Origin: Paenibacillus sp. N3.4
Lineage (GTDB): Bacteria; Bacillota; Bacilli; Paenibacillales; NBRC-103111
NCBI RefSeq assembly: GCF_008017805.1
Contig: NZ_VRTT01000002.1
Location: 124,001 to 188,000 of the forward strand
Direction: 5' to 3'
Length of the DNA stretch: 64,000 nucleotides
The position numbers were made by a program, and so were the translations under genes. The notes under the pieces are model-generated. The model was given only the letters and a program-made list of their open reading frames with translations, made no database searches and was not told where the DNA came from. Shown piece after piece: positions 54,476 to 64,000 of this stretch (the stretch's first letter is position 1; every line of letters begins with the position of its first letter).

Positions 54476-54843
54476 TCTCACTTCTCCCCATCACCAGCTT
54501 TATTCCTCTAAATCTCATGTTGCTTTCTTCCATCATACGTGGTAAATCTTAACAAAAGATAAACTAGGTTTGAAAATTTCATGTATTTTCTTGACCTGAA
54601 TTCATTATATATGCCATTTGGATAAAAACAGGTGAGAGAAGTCATATGTCAGTCATAAGTTGGTCATATGGATAGCCTTGCCTCCATGACTCCACGTGAC
54701 TTCCCAAGGATAAACGACTCCGTCGTCCTTCTAGGACGACCGCGTTTGTCAAGGTAGATGCAAAGCAAAAGTATAAAACTTATACTGTCTTATCTACTTA
54801 AAAAAAGCGTGGCAAATTGCCATCGCTTAAAACAATGTATGAA
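54476..54843. other. Intergenic between the two export units; hairpin element
   Basis: Contains an exact 7-bp inverted repeat GTCGTCC (54722-54728) / GGACGAC (54734-54740) without a T run, and a terminator (next entry). The promoter of the RND unit must lie between 54476 and about 54790; no confident -35/-10 pair was found. Confidence 0.45.
54798..54831 (-). terminator. Rho-independent terminator of the ABC unit
   Basis: Minus-strand AAGCGATGGCAA pairs with TTGCCACGCTT (one mismatch), followed by TTTTTT. Lies 12 bases past the secreted-protein stop, so the upstream ABC genes and the RND genes are separate units. Confidence 0.8.
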
Positions 54844-56993
54844 TTAGTCCGTTGTAATAAACCAATCTGCTTTCTGGGAGGCCAAAAGCTTTCTTTGACC
54901 TTGAAACTCGTCATAAACACTCAGTGTATACTGTTTGAGAAAATGCGTATTGAAAATAAGGCCTGAATCAGGAATGGCTATTTTGAAGTTCTCGCGTTTC
55001 CCAAGACGGATCTTAGTATCCTCATCCTGTGTTGACTCTCCGTTGATGACATCAAAATCCTTGAAATCAAATTTTTTCTCAAACCGCTTGATGCCGCCAC
55101 CGTCCTCAAATACAAGCAGCAAGTTGTGACCTTCGGTATTAATTTCCGTAAGCTTTTCTTTCGTTAGCTCATAGTTGAATTTTAAAGTAAACACACTATC
55201 CGCAATCGAGGTACTGATCTTATCAATACTGATCGTATATGGAAATAATTCCAACTTCGCCAGTTTTGTCGCAACATCCTTCTTTTCTTCAGGCAGCCAA
55301 TAAGAAACAGGATTTACATAGGAGTCCGGAACCGCCTTTTCTCCTTCTGACAATTTGCCATCAGTCACTGCTTCACCAAGAAGTAAATTCATATTCGCCG
55401 TTGAGTAGCCTTTGGGAACGGATGCCCACACATTGATTAGACCCTTTCCTGAAGGGCTAATTTTGTTTTTCACCTCGGCGATCGTAGCAGGAAAAACAGT
55501 CCCGTCCGAGGAGCGGAAGTTAGCGACTAGCTTGGATACATTCGTGAACCGTTTCTCCAAGTTCGTTGCTTCAACCATAGCCGAATACATAATATTCGTT
55601 TTATCCTCATACGTGGAAACATTCTTCACCACATACTTGCTTTACGTCCAATATCATTGGACGTATAGGACTCGCCCATTCCTATGTAAGGAATCGCTTG
55701 AAGCTCAGCTTGTGTAGAAAACTCCAACAAATCCGTTGCAGTTCCAGTGCCGGTTTCCGTTCCTTTAGAAGGCGTCTCTGTCTCATTCTCTTGAAGAACT
55801 AGCTTAATATGTGAGAATTCATACGTATAAGGGACTTTACCGGCAATTTGCAAATTGACACTTGCTCCTGCACCTAATCCAATGACTTTAGCTGTTTGTA
55901 CCAACTTGGCATCAATCTTTACAGCGTCATCAAGCAAGAAGTAACCAGTCAACTTAGGAATAGGAAGTGACTGATCCCCTTTATTGCTTAGTGTCAAATC
56001 AGCCGTTAAAAGATCTTGATCTTCCCAAGGAAGTCGGTGCAGCGCGTTAAGCTCAGTCGTATACACGCCCGATTTGTTCGTAAATGTGTAGGATTTCCCG
56101 ACAGAGCCACCATCTTGCTGAGATACAACCGGCAATTGGAAAGCTGCAACCGAAACATTCAGCTTCAGATCGGCAATATTCTCCGCAACTGCAAGCTGCC
56201 AACCGTTGGCTGACACAGCAACTGGAATGGAGCCCGATAACTGAATTTCCTTGCTTTCCTTGGGATTAATTTTCAAATCTTTTAATCCCTTCGCTTCCAA
56301 TGGGTACAGAAGTCCATCCGCTGTACGGATCGAGAACAGATACGAAGGAACAGTAACCGCATGATTGCCGGCATTTTCTAAGGTTACATAGACGGTCGGG
56401 ACATGGTATTTTTCATTTTTATTACTGACAAATTTCTTAATGGATGCATTCACATCCGTACCGCCAATCGATATGACAGATGTGCCACCTGCTGGTGTTA
56501 CATCCGTATAGGTTTCGGGAACCGCTACTTCACCCAAAACGCGCTCAAAATTGGATTGACTAAAATCCCATTTAATAAATTGTACAACGAGATCCTGCAG
56601 ATTTGTACTTGAGTCAACCGTAGCATAAAAAGTTAAATCTGTCGTAGAACTGGGAGCAACTCTATTTTTATCCTTATCCGCAGGAAGTAAACGTGCAGAA
56701 AATTGTTTACCTGATTTACTTTTCAATCTTACCCAGTAATCAATAAATTGCAGCTCGCTATTGCCTTCATTATGAATACTAACCGTAAATGTGGCTAACT
56801 TCCCACTTTGATCCGGTAAAACATGGATCTGTTTCAATTCAAAATAACTGCTCCCTGTTATAGCTACCTTGCCAACCATAGAAGAGATGGAGGAAGGATT
56901 GCTGTCAGCCCATACAGGCGTGACAGCACCCAATGCCAAAGTCGCTGATAAGGCAATTGTAACCAAACGGGTGTTTCTGAACTTGATCTTCAT
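54844..56993 (-). pseudogene. Secreted multi-repeat protein of the export locus (A), frameshifted
   Basis: Two frames (55626-56993 and 54844-55632) join into 716 aa if one A is restored near 55638, giving G-R-K-A-K-Y-V-V-K-N-V. ATG 56993 with AAGGAGG upstream. Signal peptide (about 10-29, ending W-A). At least four beta-sandwich-like units recur, with strands around P-S-Y-L-F-S-I-R...G-L-L-Y-P-L and I-P-K-L-T-G-Y-F, like those of the protein at 48273-50030. Probably exported by the Sec route and acting at the surface with the transporter. Confidence 0.7.
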
Positions 56994-57102
56994 GTTGATG
57001 AATGGCCTCCTTCAAATCTTGTCTTCCTTAGTGAATCCCTTTATACCTATCCGGCAGGAATGGCTTGCATCGCCCCTGGCATCGGAGCAGTCGGATTTTC
57101 TT

Positions 57103-58512
57103 TCAATTGTTTGAGCATCGCATCTCCTGTGTTTGCCATATCTTCAATCCTTCACGTGCCGTAATCTTGCCCTGCAGAACACTGTTTAATTGTTGACGAC
57201 CGATATCTTGCACTTGATAAATATTCGAATTATTGCGGTATAGCTGCATGTTGTTTTCCATTGGGGCTGGTGTCACTTTGTAGAAAGCTTCCATATGGAA
57301 ATCCAATCCATCCTTAGGCTTCAAATATTTCGAACGTGCAACCAGGTTGTATGAACTATGCGATTTCAATTTCGCCCATTCATCTCCATTAATAAACTTA
57401 ATGAATTTCCAAGCATCATCGGGGTTTTGGGCTTTAGCATTGATCCCCATAATGCCGCTCATGGAGATGGAGCCGCCCACACCCTTAGCTTCAGCATGCG
57501 AAGGAATCGTTACAACGTCCCAATCAATTGGTGTAAAACCTTTGATACTTGCCGCACTCTTATTGGCATTCGTAAGTTGTTGGATTTGATAATAGTTGAT
57601 AATACCCATAGCCAACCGACTGGACATAAAGTCATCATAGCTATAAGGATTTTGTTGGTCAAATTGGCGGTTCATCGGCTTCTGTGGATCAAATAGTTCC
57701 GGGAACACATTATCTTTTTGCAGCTGCGCCATTTTGCTCCATACTTTTTCCCATTGATCGGTATCAACGGTCATTTTCTCCCCTTTGTCATCAAACATTT
57801 TCAATTGTAACGGAGCCGTATACATTTGCATACCATAAAATAAATCGCCTTGGGATTGTGTGGAGAATGAGAAGCCATTAATTCGCTTCTCCCCTTCTCC
57901 CTTAACCAAACGTTTGGAGAGATCGAACACTTCATCCCAAGTCATATCATCTTTTGGAAAATCCACACCCGCATCTGTAAACATTTTCTTGTTATAGACA
58001 AGGGCCGACGAATTAAACGTTGGAGCAAGCGCATAGAGCTTACCTCCGCCTGCATTTTTGATGCCATCAATAACGGCCGGCACAATACCTGTTGTGTCAA
58101 ATTTATCTTTGGTTATACGAGGATCAAGCTGCGTAAGCAGATTGCTTTCGATAACGTCTTGCAATTGTTCATACCCCAGTATGACCATATCCGGTGGATT
58201 GTCTCCCTGCATAATTTCCTTCAACTTCTCCAAAGGGTCGGGCATCTTCTCACCGGACTGATTACCAAAGCGGAATTTCTCATCGATCGTGGGGATGATT
58301 TCGATCTTCACGTTCGGATTGGCAAACTCAAATATTTCTGTGAATTGCTGTCTGAAGTATTCATCGTCGCCGTAGCCCATAGACGTAGCGATCTTGAGCA
58401 CACGTTCCTTTTGATCATCGGTCTTCTCCCCTTTGGTACAAGCAACAGCAAGCGGAACAACTAGCGAAAGCAAGATGGTTGTCGTCAGTATTTTACGGGT
58501 GATCATTTTCAT
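57103..58512 (-). CDS. Solute-binding-like lipoprotein (family 1), tail shifted
   Basis: 469 aa as read from ATG 58512, which overlaps the ATPase stop by 4 bases. Lipobox V-P-L-A-V-A-C (about 19-25). Two-lobed fold of sugar-type ABC binding proteins: D-M-V-I-L-G-Y-E-Q-L, Y-A-L-A-P-T-F-N-S-S-A-L-V-Y-N-K-K-M-F, P-K-D-D-M-T-W-D-E-V-F. The last residues are out of frame; restoring one G near 57122 continues G-D-A-M-L-K-Q-L to TAG 57047 (488 aa). No matching sugar-import permeases adjoin it; it sits in an export operon. Confidence 0.82.
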   Translation of the reverse strand: MKMITRKILTTTILLSLVVPLAVACTKGEKTDDQKERVLKIATSMGYGDDEYFRQQFTEIFEFANPNVKIEIIPTIDEKFRFGNQSGEKMPDPLEKLKEIMQGDNPPDMVILGYEQLQDVIESNLLTQLDPRITKDKFDTTGIVPAVIDGIKNAGGGKLYALAPTFNSSALVYNKKMFTDAGVDFPKDDMTWDEVFDLSKRLVKGEGEKRINGFSFSTQSQGDLFYGMQMYTAPLQLKMFDDKGEKMTVDTDQWEKVWSKMAQLQKDNVFPELFDPQKPMNRQFDQQNPYSYDDFMSSRLAMGIINYYQIQQLTNANKSAASIKGFTPIDWDVVTIPSHAEAKGVGGSISMSGIMGINAKAQNPDDAWKFIKFINGDEWAKLKSHSSYNLVARSKYLKPKDGLDFHMEAFYKVTPAPMENNMQLYRNNSNIYQVQDIGRQQLNSVLQGKITAREGLKIWQTQEMRCSNN

Positions 58513-59435
58513 TTTGATTTTCCTCCAACTATTTGTGAATTGAGTTCTATGTCCTCATTCTTAGGTAACACTTTAGGCGCTTTAATCATAATCTTTTCTC
58601 CATCGAACTCCATTGTTGCTTTTCCATTAATTTGCAGAGCGGACAGGTACTCCTTAGGCACCTGCAGACGCCCTGCGCGATCGAGCACAACATATTCCTC
58701 ATGAGCCTCGCTCGTTAAACTTGTATGACCATGTCGATCCGTCAAACCGATGGAAGGATCGCGAGCAATGAACTCAGAACTTGTCATACCATCGCGAATC
58801 GCAACGACACGGCCTACTTTGCCTGCCATCGATAAATCATGCGTTACAATAACAATCGTTACACCAAGCTCCTTATTCAATCGTTCAAAAATAGCAAGGA
58901 TCATATCAGCTGTCTTCGTATCCACGGACCCTGTGGGCTCATCCGCAAGCAGCAAACGCGGACGATTCGCCAGTGAAATCGCAATAGCTACCCGCTGCTG
59001 CTCACCGCCGGACAGTTCTTGCAGCTTGTTATTCATCCTGTGGCTGAGTCCCACCCATTCAAGCAACTGCTTAGCATAAGTAGGGTCATAGTTCCCGCTC
59101 AGCATCATGGGCATCTCTACATTTTCGAGCGCAGTCAAATAAGAAACCAGGTTCCGTGCGTTATTTTGCCAAATAAATCCAACGGTATGCCGTTTGTAAT
59201 CGACAAGCTGCTTATCGGTAATTTTGAGCAGATCCCAATCCCCAACTTTGACTTGACCTGCTGAAGGACGATCAAGCCCTCCAAGGATGTTGAGCAGTGT
59301 AGATTTACCGCTTCCGCTATTCCCGATGATGGCCATTAGCTCGCCTTCATCGATCTGAATGTTAAGACCCTGCAAAGCCACGACTTCGATCTCGTCGGTT
59401 TTGTATATTTTGACCAAACCTTCGCATGTGATCAT
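58509..59435 (-). CDS. LolD/MacB-type ABC ATPase with C-terminal AbrB-like domain
   Basis: 308 aa. Walker A G-N-S-G-S-G-K-S-T (38-46), signature L-S-G-G-E-Q-Q-R (141-148), Walker B L-L-L-A-D-E-P-T-G (161-169), H-loop V-T-H-D. Normal family members end near 225. Here residues 246-286 read E-E-Y-V-V-L-D-R-A-G-R-L-Q-V-P-K-E, then L-x-I-x-x-x-A-x-M-E and E-K-I-M-I-K, the AbrB/SpoVT swapped-hairpin pattern (D-x-x-G-R-x-x-I-P-x-E...L-x-I). Between permease (3 bases upstream) and lipoprotein (4-base overlap). The extra domain may dimerise or regulate. Confidence 0.85.
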   Translation of the reverse strand: MITCEGLVKIYKTDEIEVVALQGLNIQIDEGELMAIIGNSGSGKSTLLNILGGLDRPSAGQVKVGDWDLLKITDKQLVDYKRHTVGFIWQNNARNLVSYLTALENVEMPMMLSGNYDPTYAKQLLEWVGLSHRMNNKLQELSGGEQQRVAIAISLANRPRLLLADEPTGSVDTKTADMILAIFERLNKELGVTIVIVTHDLSMAGKVGRVVAIRDGMTSSEFIARDPSIGLTDRHGHTSLTSEAHEEYVVLDRAGRLQVPKEYLSALQINGKATMEFDGEKIMIKAPKVLPKNEDIELNSQIVGGKSK

Positions 59436-59438
59436 GTG

Positions 59439-62365
59439 TTATTTCTCCTCCCCGAGCTTCACAGCTTGATGGACTCGCAATCTTCGAATGTGCATAAACA
59501 ATAGCGTCGCACCTGTCAACATCATGAATATAACAACGAAGTAAAGTTGATAGGTATCTTTGGAATCGAAAACAACGCGAAATGGTGGCACTTGTGTCTT
59601 CACATTCTGGGAAGTTTGCAGGAATGGCAGAAAGAAATAACTTGTCAGTTTACCGATTCCTATGCCTAGCGCAATGGAAAGTCCTGCTGTAAAACCTTGT
59701 TCAAGCAGCAGCATACCCGTCAGTTGTTTGCGGGAAAGACCCATTGCACGCAAGACACCGAACTGTACCACGCGACTGGAGAGATTGAAAAACCAATACA
59801 GCATATAACCAATTAGAGAAATAATAACGGAAACAAGAAAACCTAAGCTAAGAATCCCAAACACGCCGCCTCGCGCAGGAAGCTTATTTTGAATAATGAG
59901 CTCATTGCGAACATCTTTAATCGAAGCCAGTTCAATTCCTTTGGCTTGCAGCGCAGCTACCATCGGCGCAATCTTCGCGTCAGACTTCATTTTCAACCAT
60001 ACCTCGTAAGGAATGGCAGGTGCTTGATCATTTAGATATTCCAAATTCGTAATAAAAAATGGTGTTTGGTCCGGGTACTGACTTGGCCAATAAGGCAAAA
60101 TCCCCACAATCACGAATTCAACAGGCTGCTGCCCAATCGTAATCGATAGCAAATCCCCCGCTTTAAGCGCGTATTTGCTGGCATAATTAGATGAAATGAT
60201 AACTGCTTGCTCATAGCTGCCTAGTAAATTTAAATATTGGTTCGGATGGGCCGGAAAAAGATCAGGACGAAACCAAGCCACTTTGGCAAAATCGGCATTG
60301 TCGATACCCATAATCATTCCTTGCCCCGTCGATTTACCTGATACAACCACATTACCTTTGGTTTGCAATACTCTCGCTGCTGCTAGTACGCCTTCCAGGT
60401 CGCGAAAAATTTGGAAAGGCGGTTCTACATAACGCATCTTTGATGGAGTTTCCTCTCCGAGTTTTGTGCCACCAGGATTTCCGCCTGAGCCAGCTCCACT
60501 GTTTCCTCCGGAGCCGGATCCACCATTGCCTTGTGATCCCCCGCCGTTACTTCCTCCGGAGCCGTTCTTGCCAGCATTCGGATCTTTCGGCAAATCATCC
60601 GAATAGCCCTCCCAGACGGTTTGCATGACAACATCCGTACCGTATTGGTACAATGTCCGCTCCGTCGAGTTAAGATCAATCGTGCGTGCTGCCGAAGAAT
60701 TATACACACCAAGCCCCAGTGTAAGGATAAGCAGCAGCATGAGCGGATAGTAAGCCTTAGCAGATCTAGACAGCTGAGCTAATGTCAAATAAAGGGGAAC
60801 GGGCAGAAATCTTCTTCCCAACCACCCAAACAATCGCAACAGCCAAGGGAAAACTCGTAAAAAGAAAAGCCCCAATGCAAAAATCGATAACGCTGGCACA
60901 AAAAACAGCAGGGGATGCACTTGCAGCTGATCCGTTGTGAGTCCTGTTTGCACCGATAACACTTGTCGCTGATCGAACAAATAAAAACCATAACCAACAA
61001 CACCAAGCAGTAAAATATCAATAAACCATCGTTGCCATAAAGGGGAGCGATCCGACCGAGCTAGCTGCTGCTTGTAATTCACAATGGACGACCTTGCAAA
61101 TATGATCGCCGGAATGACACTGGCTAGAATCGCAATAAGAACAGCAATTCCACCGTACAGCATGGCTTCAGTCGTAAAGCTGACCGGAATCGATTTGCGA
61201 TCCACAAAGGTAAGGAAACCGCTCGAAGAACCTATGCTCTTCGCCATAAACCATCCGATAAACGGTCCGGTTATTAGAGCAAGAACACCAAGGAGCAAGC
61301 CTTCCAAAAAATAAATTCCTACAATTTGCTTTGTGCTTCCTCCCCGACTTCGCAGTATCGCGATTACACTGCGCTGCCGATCGAGCGATTGTCTAGCATT
61401 CATCACGATATAGTAGAAAACCATGGCAATCATTGGTGCCGCTAAGGTAAACAATAAAATTTGCATTTGTACACTTTGAGATTTGAATTCTGTAAGAATC
61501 GGTTGAAAGGAGACATCAACCTTGGTATTTTTAAGCTTTTGAGACAACTCAATATCCAGACGCTCCAAACGGTTATTCAGCGGAGATAGCTGGCTTGTTT
61601 GAATATTTCTCAGATCGAAAGCATAGTACCAATTCGCAAGTTGCAGCGGAATTTTCTTCTCCGTTAATATCGTTTTTAAAAATACGTCATCACTGACAAT
61701 AAGTGCGTTGATTAAACCTTCCAAGCCTTGAAACCAATAGGCGTCTGTATCCTTTTTGGGTTTGAATGAGCCTACGATCTTCACTTTCAGCAACTGACTG
61801 CCGCTTGCGCTTGAAACAGCATAGTTAAACACATCTCCAATATGAAGATCGTTCCGATACATAGCTTCATCCAAAACAACGGCCTCCAACACACCGTTAT
61901 CCGTCTTATCTGCAGCCATTTGCCCCATCGACCATTCGACTTGATCTTTAAGACCCATCAATGAAGTTAAGGCCATTTGTCGTCGCTTGCTAGGATCTGC
62001 TTTTGTCCCCTCTGCGGGAGAAATTTGAGCGCCCTTGATGGTATAGCTTCTCGCAAAAGTTTGTGCAGGGAAGCCCATGTTTTGGGGATTTCATCCTGTA
62101 TGTATACATTGACGTCTTTAAGCTCATCCATCCCTGCACGCTCTGACCCAACAGCCTGATAACGCATGAGCAGTGAGCCTGCAGGAAGTCCGCTGCTCTT
62201 CTCCTCCAATGACTTAGCGACGACTCGCTTGAGCGATCCGTCCGCATACATCGGGATACTTGTGGTGAAAGCAACCGCCATCACCAAACCAAGCAACGTG
62301 CTGAGAGTCAGCCAGCGGGTATTCCACATTTTCCGAAATAGAAACCGCAGCATAGGCATGGACAT
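59439..62365 (-). pseudogene. Large double-FtsX ABC permease, frameshifted
   Basis: ATG 62365 lies right after the adaptor stop. Frames 61967-62365 and 59439-62078 join into 975 aa when one A is restored in CCCAAAAC near 62080. Helix 1 (about 17-37), a large extracellular MacB-like domain, three FtsX helices, a central helix pair, a second extracellular domain with a Gly/Ser/Asn-rich linker (about 60465-60580), and three more FtsX helices (F-G-V-L-R-A-M-G-L-S-R-K-Q-L). Probably works with one or both ATPases encoded next to it. FtsX proteins move lipids, peptides or do mechanical work. Confidence 0.85.
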
Positions 62366-62366
62366 A

Positions 62367-63428
62367 TTAGCGACCCACTACTTTCTGTCCAGGTGTAAGA
62401 CCCTTCACAATTTCAACATCAGTAGCTGTCTGCTGCCCGATTTCCACGTCTACTTCCTTTTTATTTCCTTGGTTATCCACGACCTGAACATAATTACGAC
62501 CGGAATAAGAACGCAAGGCCGCAAGAGGTATTGTCGTTACATTCTCTTTCTTTTGCGTAACAATCGTGATGCTGAGTGGGGTTCCTCTATTCATACCCGG
62601 AGGAAACTCATTCAATTGAACAACTAAATAATTGTCAATGGAATCCTGCTGACCACCTTGTCCGTCGCCCGGATAATAACCACCGCCATTATTATTGTTA
62701 CCTCCTGTTTGAGGGTTAGGAAGCAGTTTCACCTTGCCTTTGTGCTGTCCGGCAGAATTAATATCGACAAGTACATCCATGCCAATTGAAATTTTCTTCG
62801 CATCATCCGCACTAATACTGGCGGCCACAGTCAGTTGGTTCAAATCCGCAAGCGTTGCAACCGATTCACTCGATTTGACGGTATCCCCTTTTTTTGCAGT
62901 TACCGTGACAATCGTTCCACTAAAGGGAGCCAGCAATTTGGCTTTGCTTACTTGTGAGTCCAATTTAGCGAGTTCTTCCCGCTTCAGTTCGAAATCGATC
63001 TTGGCTTGTTCAACTTGATCAGGCGTCATTTCATCCGCTTTGCGCAGCGTTTCGATCATCGTCAGCTCATCCTTGCGTGTTTGAAGCCGTTTGCGCTTCA
63101 AATCGCTCTCCATATCCGAAACATCAAGCTCAGCAATCGGCTGTCCTTGTTGCACAGAATCCCCATTCTTAATCAGTATGGCGCTAATACGCTTGCCCGT
63201 CATATCTTCGGAGAAAAACAGCTTCTCCTCTTGTAAAGCCATTAAACGTCCGCTCCCTCTTACTTTTGTTTCAAGGGTGTCTGTTTTCGCCGTATATTCC
63301 GGCTTCTTGGACAGTTTAGGCGGATTAATCGTTGGGAGCGCCTCTTCTTCCTTTTCCTTCGGCAGCAGCGAGCAACCGGAAGCAAGTAAAAGCGTAGAAC
63401 ATAAAAGTATTGCTGCTAAGGGTTTCAT
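62367..63428 (-). CDS. HlyD/MacA-type adaptor lipoprotein
   Basis: 353 aa from ATG 63428, five bases after the ATPase stop (the frame extends upstream within that gene). Lipobox L-L-L-A-S-G-C (about 14-20). Lipoyl-like halves D-S-V-Q-Q-G-Q-P-I-A-E-L-D and L-L-A-P-F-S-G-T-I-V-T-V flank a short coiled coil (K-R-K-R-L-Q-T-R-K-D-E-L). A Gly/Asn-rich insert lies near residues 243-262. Adaptor for the FtsX permease, resembling MacA or YknX. Confidence 0.9.
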   Translation of the reverse strand: MKPLAAILLCSTLLLASGCSLLPKEKEEEALPTINPPKLSKKPEYTAKTDTLETKVRGSGRLMALQEEKLFFSEDMTGKRISAILIKNGDSVQQGQPIAELDVSDMESDLKRKRLQTRKDELTMIETLRKADEMTPDQVEQAKIDFELKREELAKLDSQVSKAKLLAPFSGTIVTVTAKKGDTVKSSESVATLADLNQLTVAASISADDAKKISIGMDVLVDINSAGQHKGKVKLLPNPQTGGNNNNGGGYYPGDGQGGQQDSIDNYLVVQLNEFPPGMNRGTPLSITIVTQKKENVTTIPLAALRSYSGRNYVQVVDNQGNKKEVDVEIGQQTATDVEIVKGLTPGQKVVGR

Positions 63429-63435
63429 CGTCCGG

Positions 63436-64000
63436 CTACGTGACGAATCTTCCGTCCACCATTTCGTAAACATGATCGGCAACCTCCAAAATTGTAGGGT
63501 CATGAGTCGTCATACATATGGTTACTTGCTCTGTCGCAATAATGCTGCGGAAGACAGACATGATCTGTGCACCCATCTGGGAGTCCAGCTCTGCTGTTGG
63601 TTCATCCGCCAAAATCAACGCAGGGCGGTGCGCAATGGCCTTCGCGATCGCAACGCGCTGCTGTTCGCCCCCTGAAAGCTCAAAAGGGCGATGATGCATC
63701 CGTTTACCCAAACCAACAAGCTCTAAACAATGCGTTACCCGCTCTTTCCACTGTGAGCGCGGAATACCTGCCATCCGCAGGGCCAGCTCCACATTTTCCC
63801 ATGCAGAAAGTAAAGGCATCAGAGCGAAGGATTGAAAAATGAATCCAATCTCTTTCCGCCGGATATGTGTCCGTTCATCATCGCTGCATTGATGAAAAGG
63901 ATGATTTTGAAACACAATTTCCCCTTCGTTCGGTTGATCAAGCCCTCCGATTAAATTGAGCAATGTCGTTTTCCCTGAACCTGAGCGTCCCTTCAACATA
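63436..64000 (-). CDS. LolD/MacB-type ABC ATPase, partial at right edge
   Basis: The N-terminus lies beyond the window. Walker A G-R-S-G-S-G-K-T-T, Q-loop F-I-F-Q-S-F-A-L-M-P, signature L-S-G-G-E-Q-Q-R, Walker B L-I-L-A-D-E-P-T-A-E-L-D-S and H-loop T-T-H-D are all present. No C-terminal extension, unlike the second ATPase at 58509. First visible gene of the export operon. Confidence 0.93.
   Translation of the reverse strand, partial: MLKGRSGSGKTTLLNLIGGLDQPNEGEIVFQNHPFHQCSDDERTHIRRKEIGFIFQSFALMPLLSAWENVELALRMAGIPRSQWKERVTHCLELVGLGKRMHHRPFELSGGEQQRVAIAKAIAHRPALILADEPTAELDSQMGAQIMSVFRSIIATEQVTICMTTHDPTILEVADHVYEMVDGRFVT

Noticed and set aside
54722..54740. Terminator at the GTCGTCC/GGACGAC hairpin
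   Set aside because: No T run on either strand; a clear terminator lies about 70 bases away.

Overview
The window reads as a chromosomal segment of an endospore-forming, low-to-mid GC Gram-positive bacterium, most likely Paenibacillaceae. Supporting signs are an alpha/beta small acid-soluble spore protein, a NucA/NucB-type nuclease, gerA-operon relics, two stalk-domain (copper amine oxidase N-terminal-like) proteins, YktB, DUF1885, DUF1292 and divergent-PAP2 homologues, AGGAGG-type ribosome sites with frequent TTG/GTG starts, and lipoproteins in place of periplasmic proteins. There is no rRNA, prophage, insertion sequence or CRISPR array.

Layout. (1) 1-8.0 kb: a one-directional (minus) array of short accessory genes (NERD, DUF2569-like, GrpB, HAD nucleotidase-like, two HIT, GNAT, SGNH hydrolase, unknowns), many broken; some spacers share a short AT-rich motif. 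(2) 8.8-14.1 kb: an ABC exporter (LnrLMN-like) divergent from a two-component system (LnrJK-like), with a perfect 18-bp palindrome between their promoters. (3) 14-19.3 kb: stalk protein, YktB, a secreted repeat protein, and an ABC exporter plus TetR operon whose promoter is bracketed by two identical operators. (4) 19.3-32.9 kb: two MFS pumps, an Orn/Lys/Arg decarboxylase, DUF1885, DUF1292, hydrolases, a GGDEF-containing histidine kinase, DivPAP2, CBS protein, and a four-gene operon (GT2, DUF2304, EamA/SMR, GT39) resembling polyprenyl-phosphate-sugar modification systems. (5) 33-34 kb: collapsed gerA-type germination operon. (6) 34-48 kb: Gln/Gly/Ser repeat protein, Cu/Zn SOD lipoprotein, chemoreceptor, SASP, NucB-like nuclease, many small proteins, DUF4304, phosphoesterase, hydrolase, DUF1906 and three tRNAs. 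(7) 48.3-64 kb: a large minus-strand export locus.

The export locus is the most unusual part. In transcription order it holds a LolD/MacB-type ATPase, an adaptor lipoprotein, a roughly 975-residue double FtsX permease, a second ATPase carrying a C-terminal AbrB-like domain, a solute-binding-like lipoprotein and a secreted multi-repeat protein. After a terminator come an RND pump of the SwrC class, its adaptor lipoprotein and a second secreted repeat protein of the same kind. I infer one envelope-spanning export or lipid-handling system, or two linked ones; the cargo is unknown.

Quality warning. At least eleven conserved genes are each split by a frameshift that is repaired by restoring one base (two in one gene), usually in a short homopolymer. 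This pattern looks more like missing bases in the assembly than biological decay. Genes with substitution-type stops at 3.1-4.8 kb and the ger relics look truly decayed. Where the sequence as given does not encode the protein in one frame I use type 'pseudogene' and say how it is restored.
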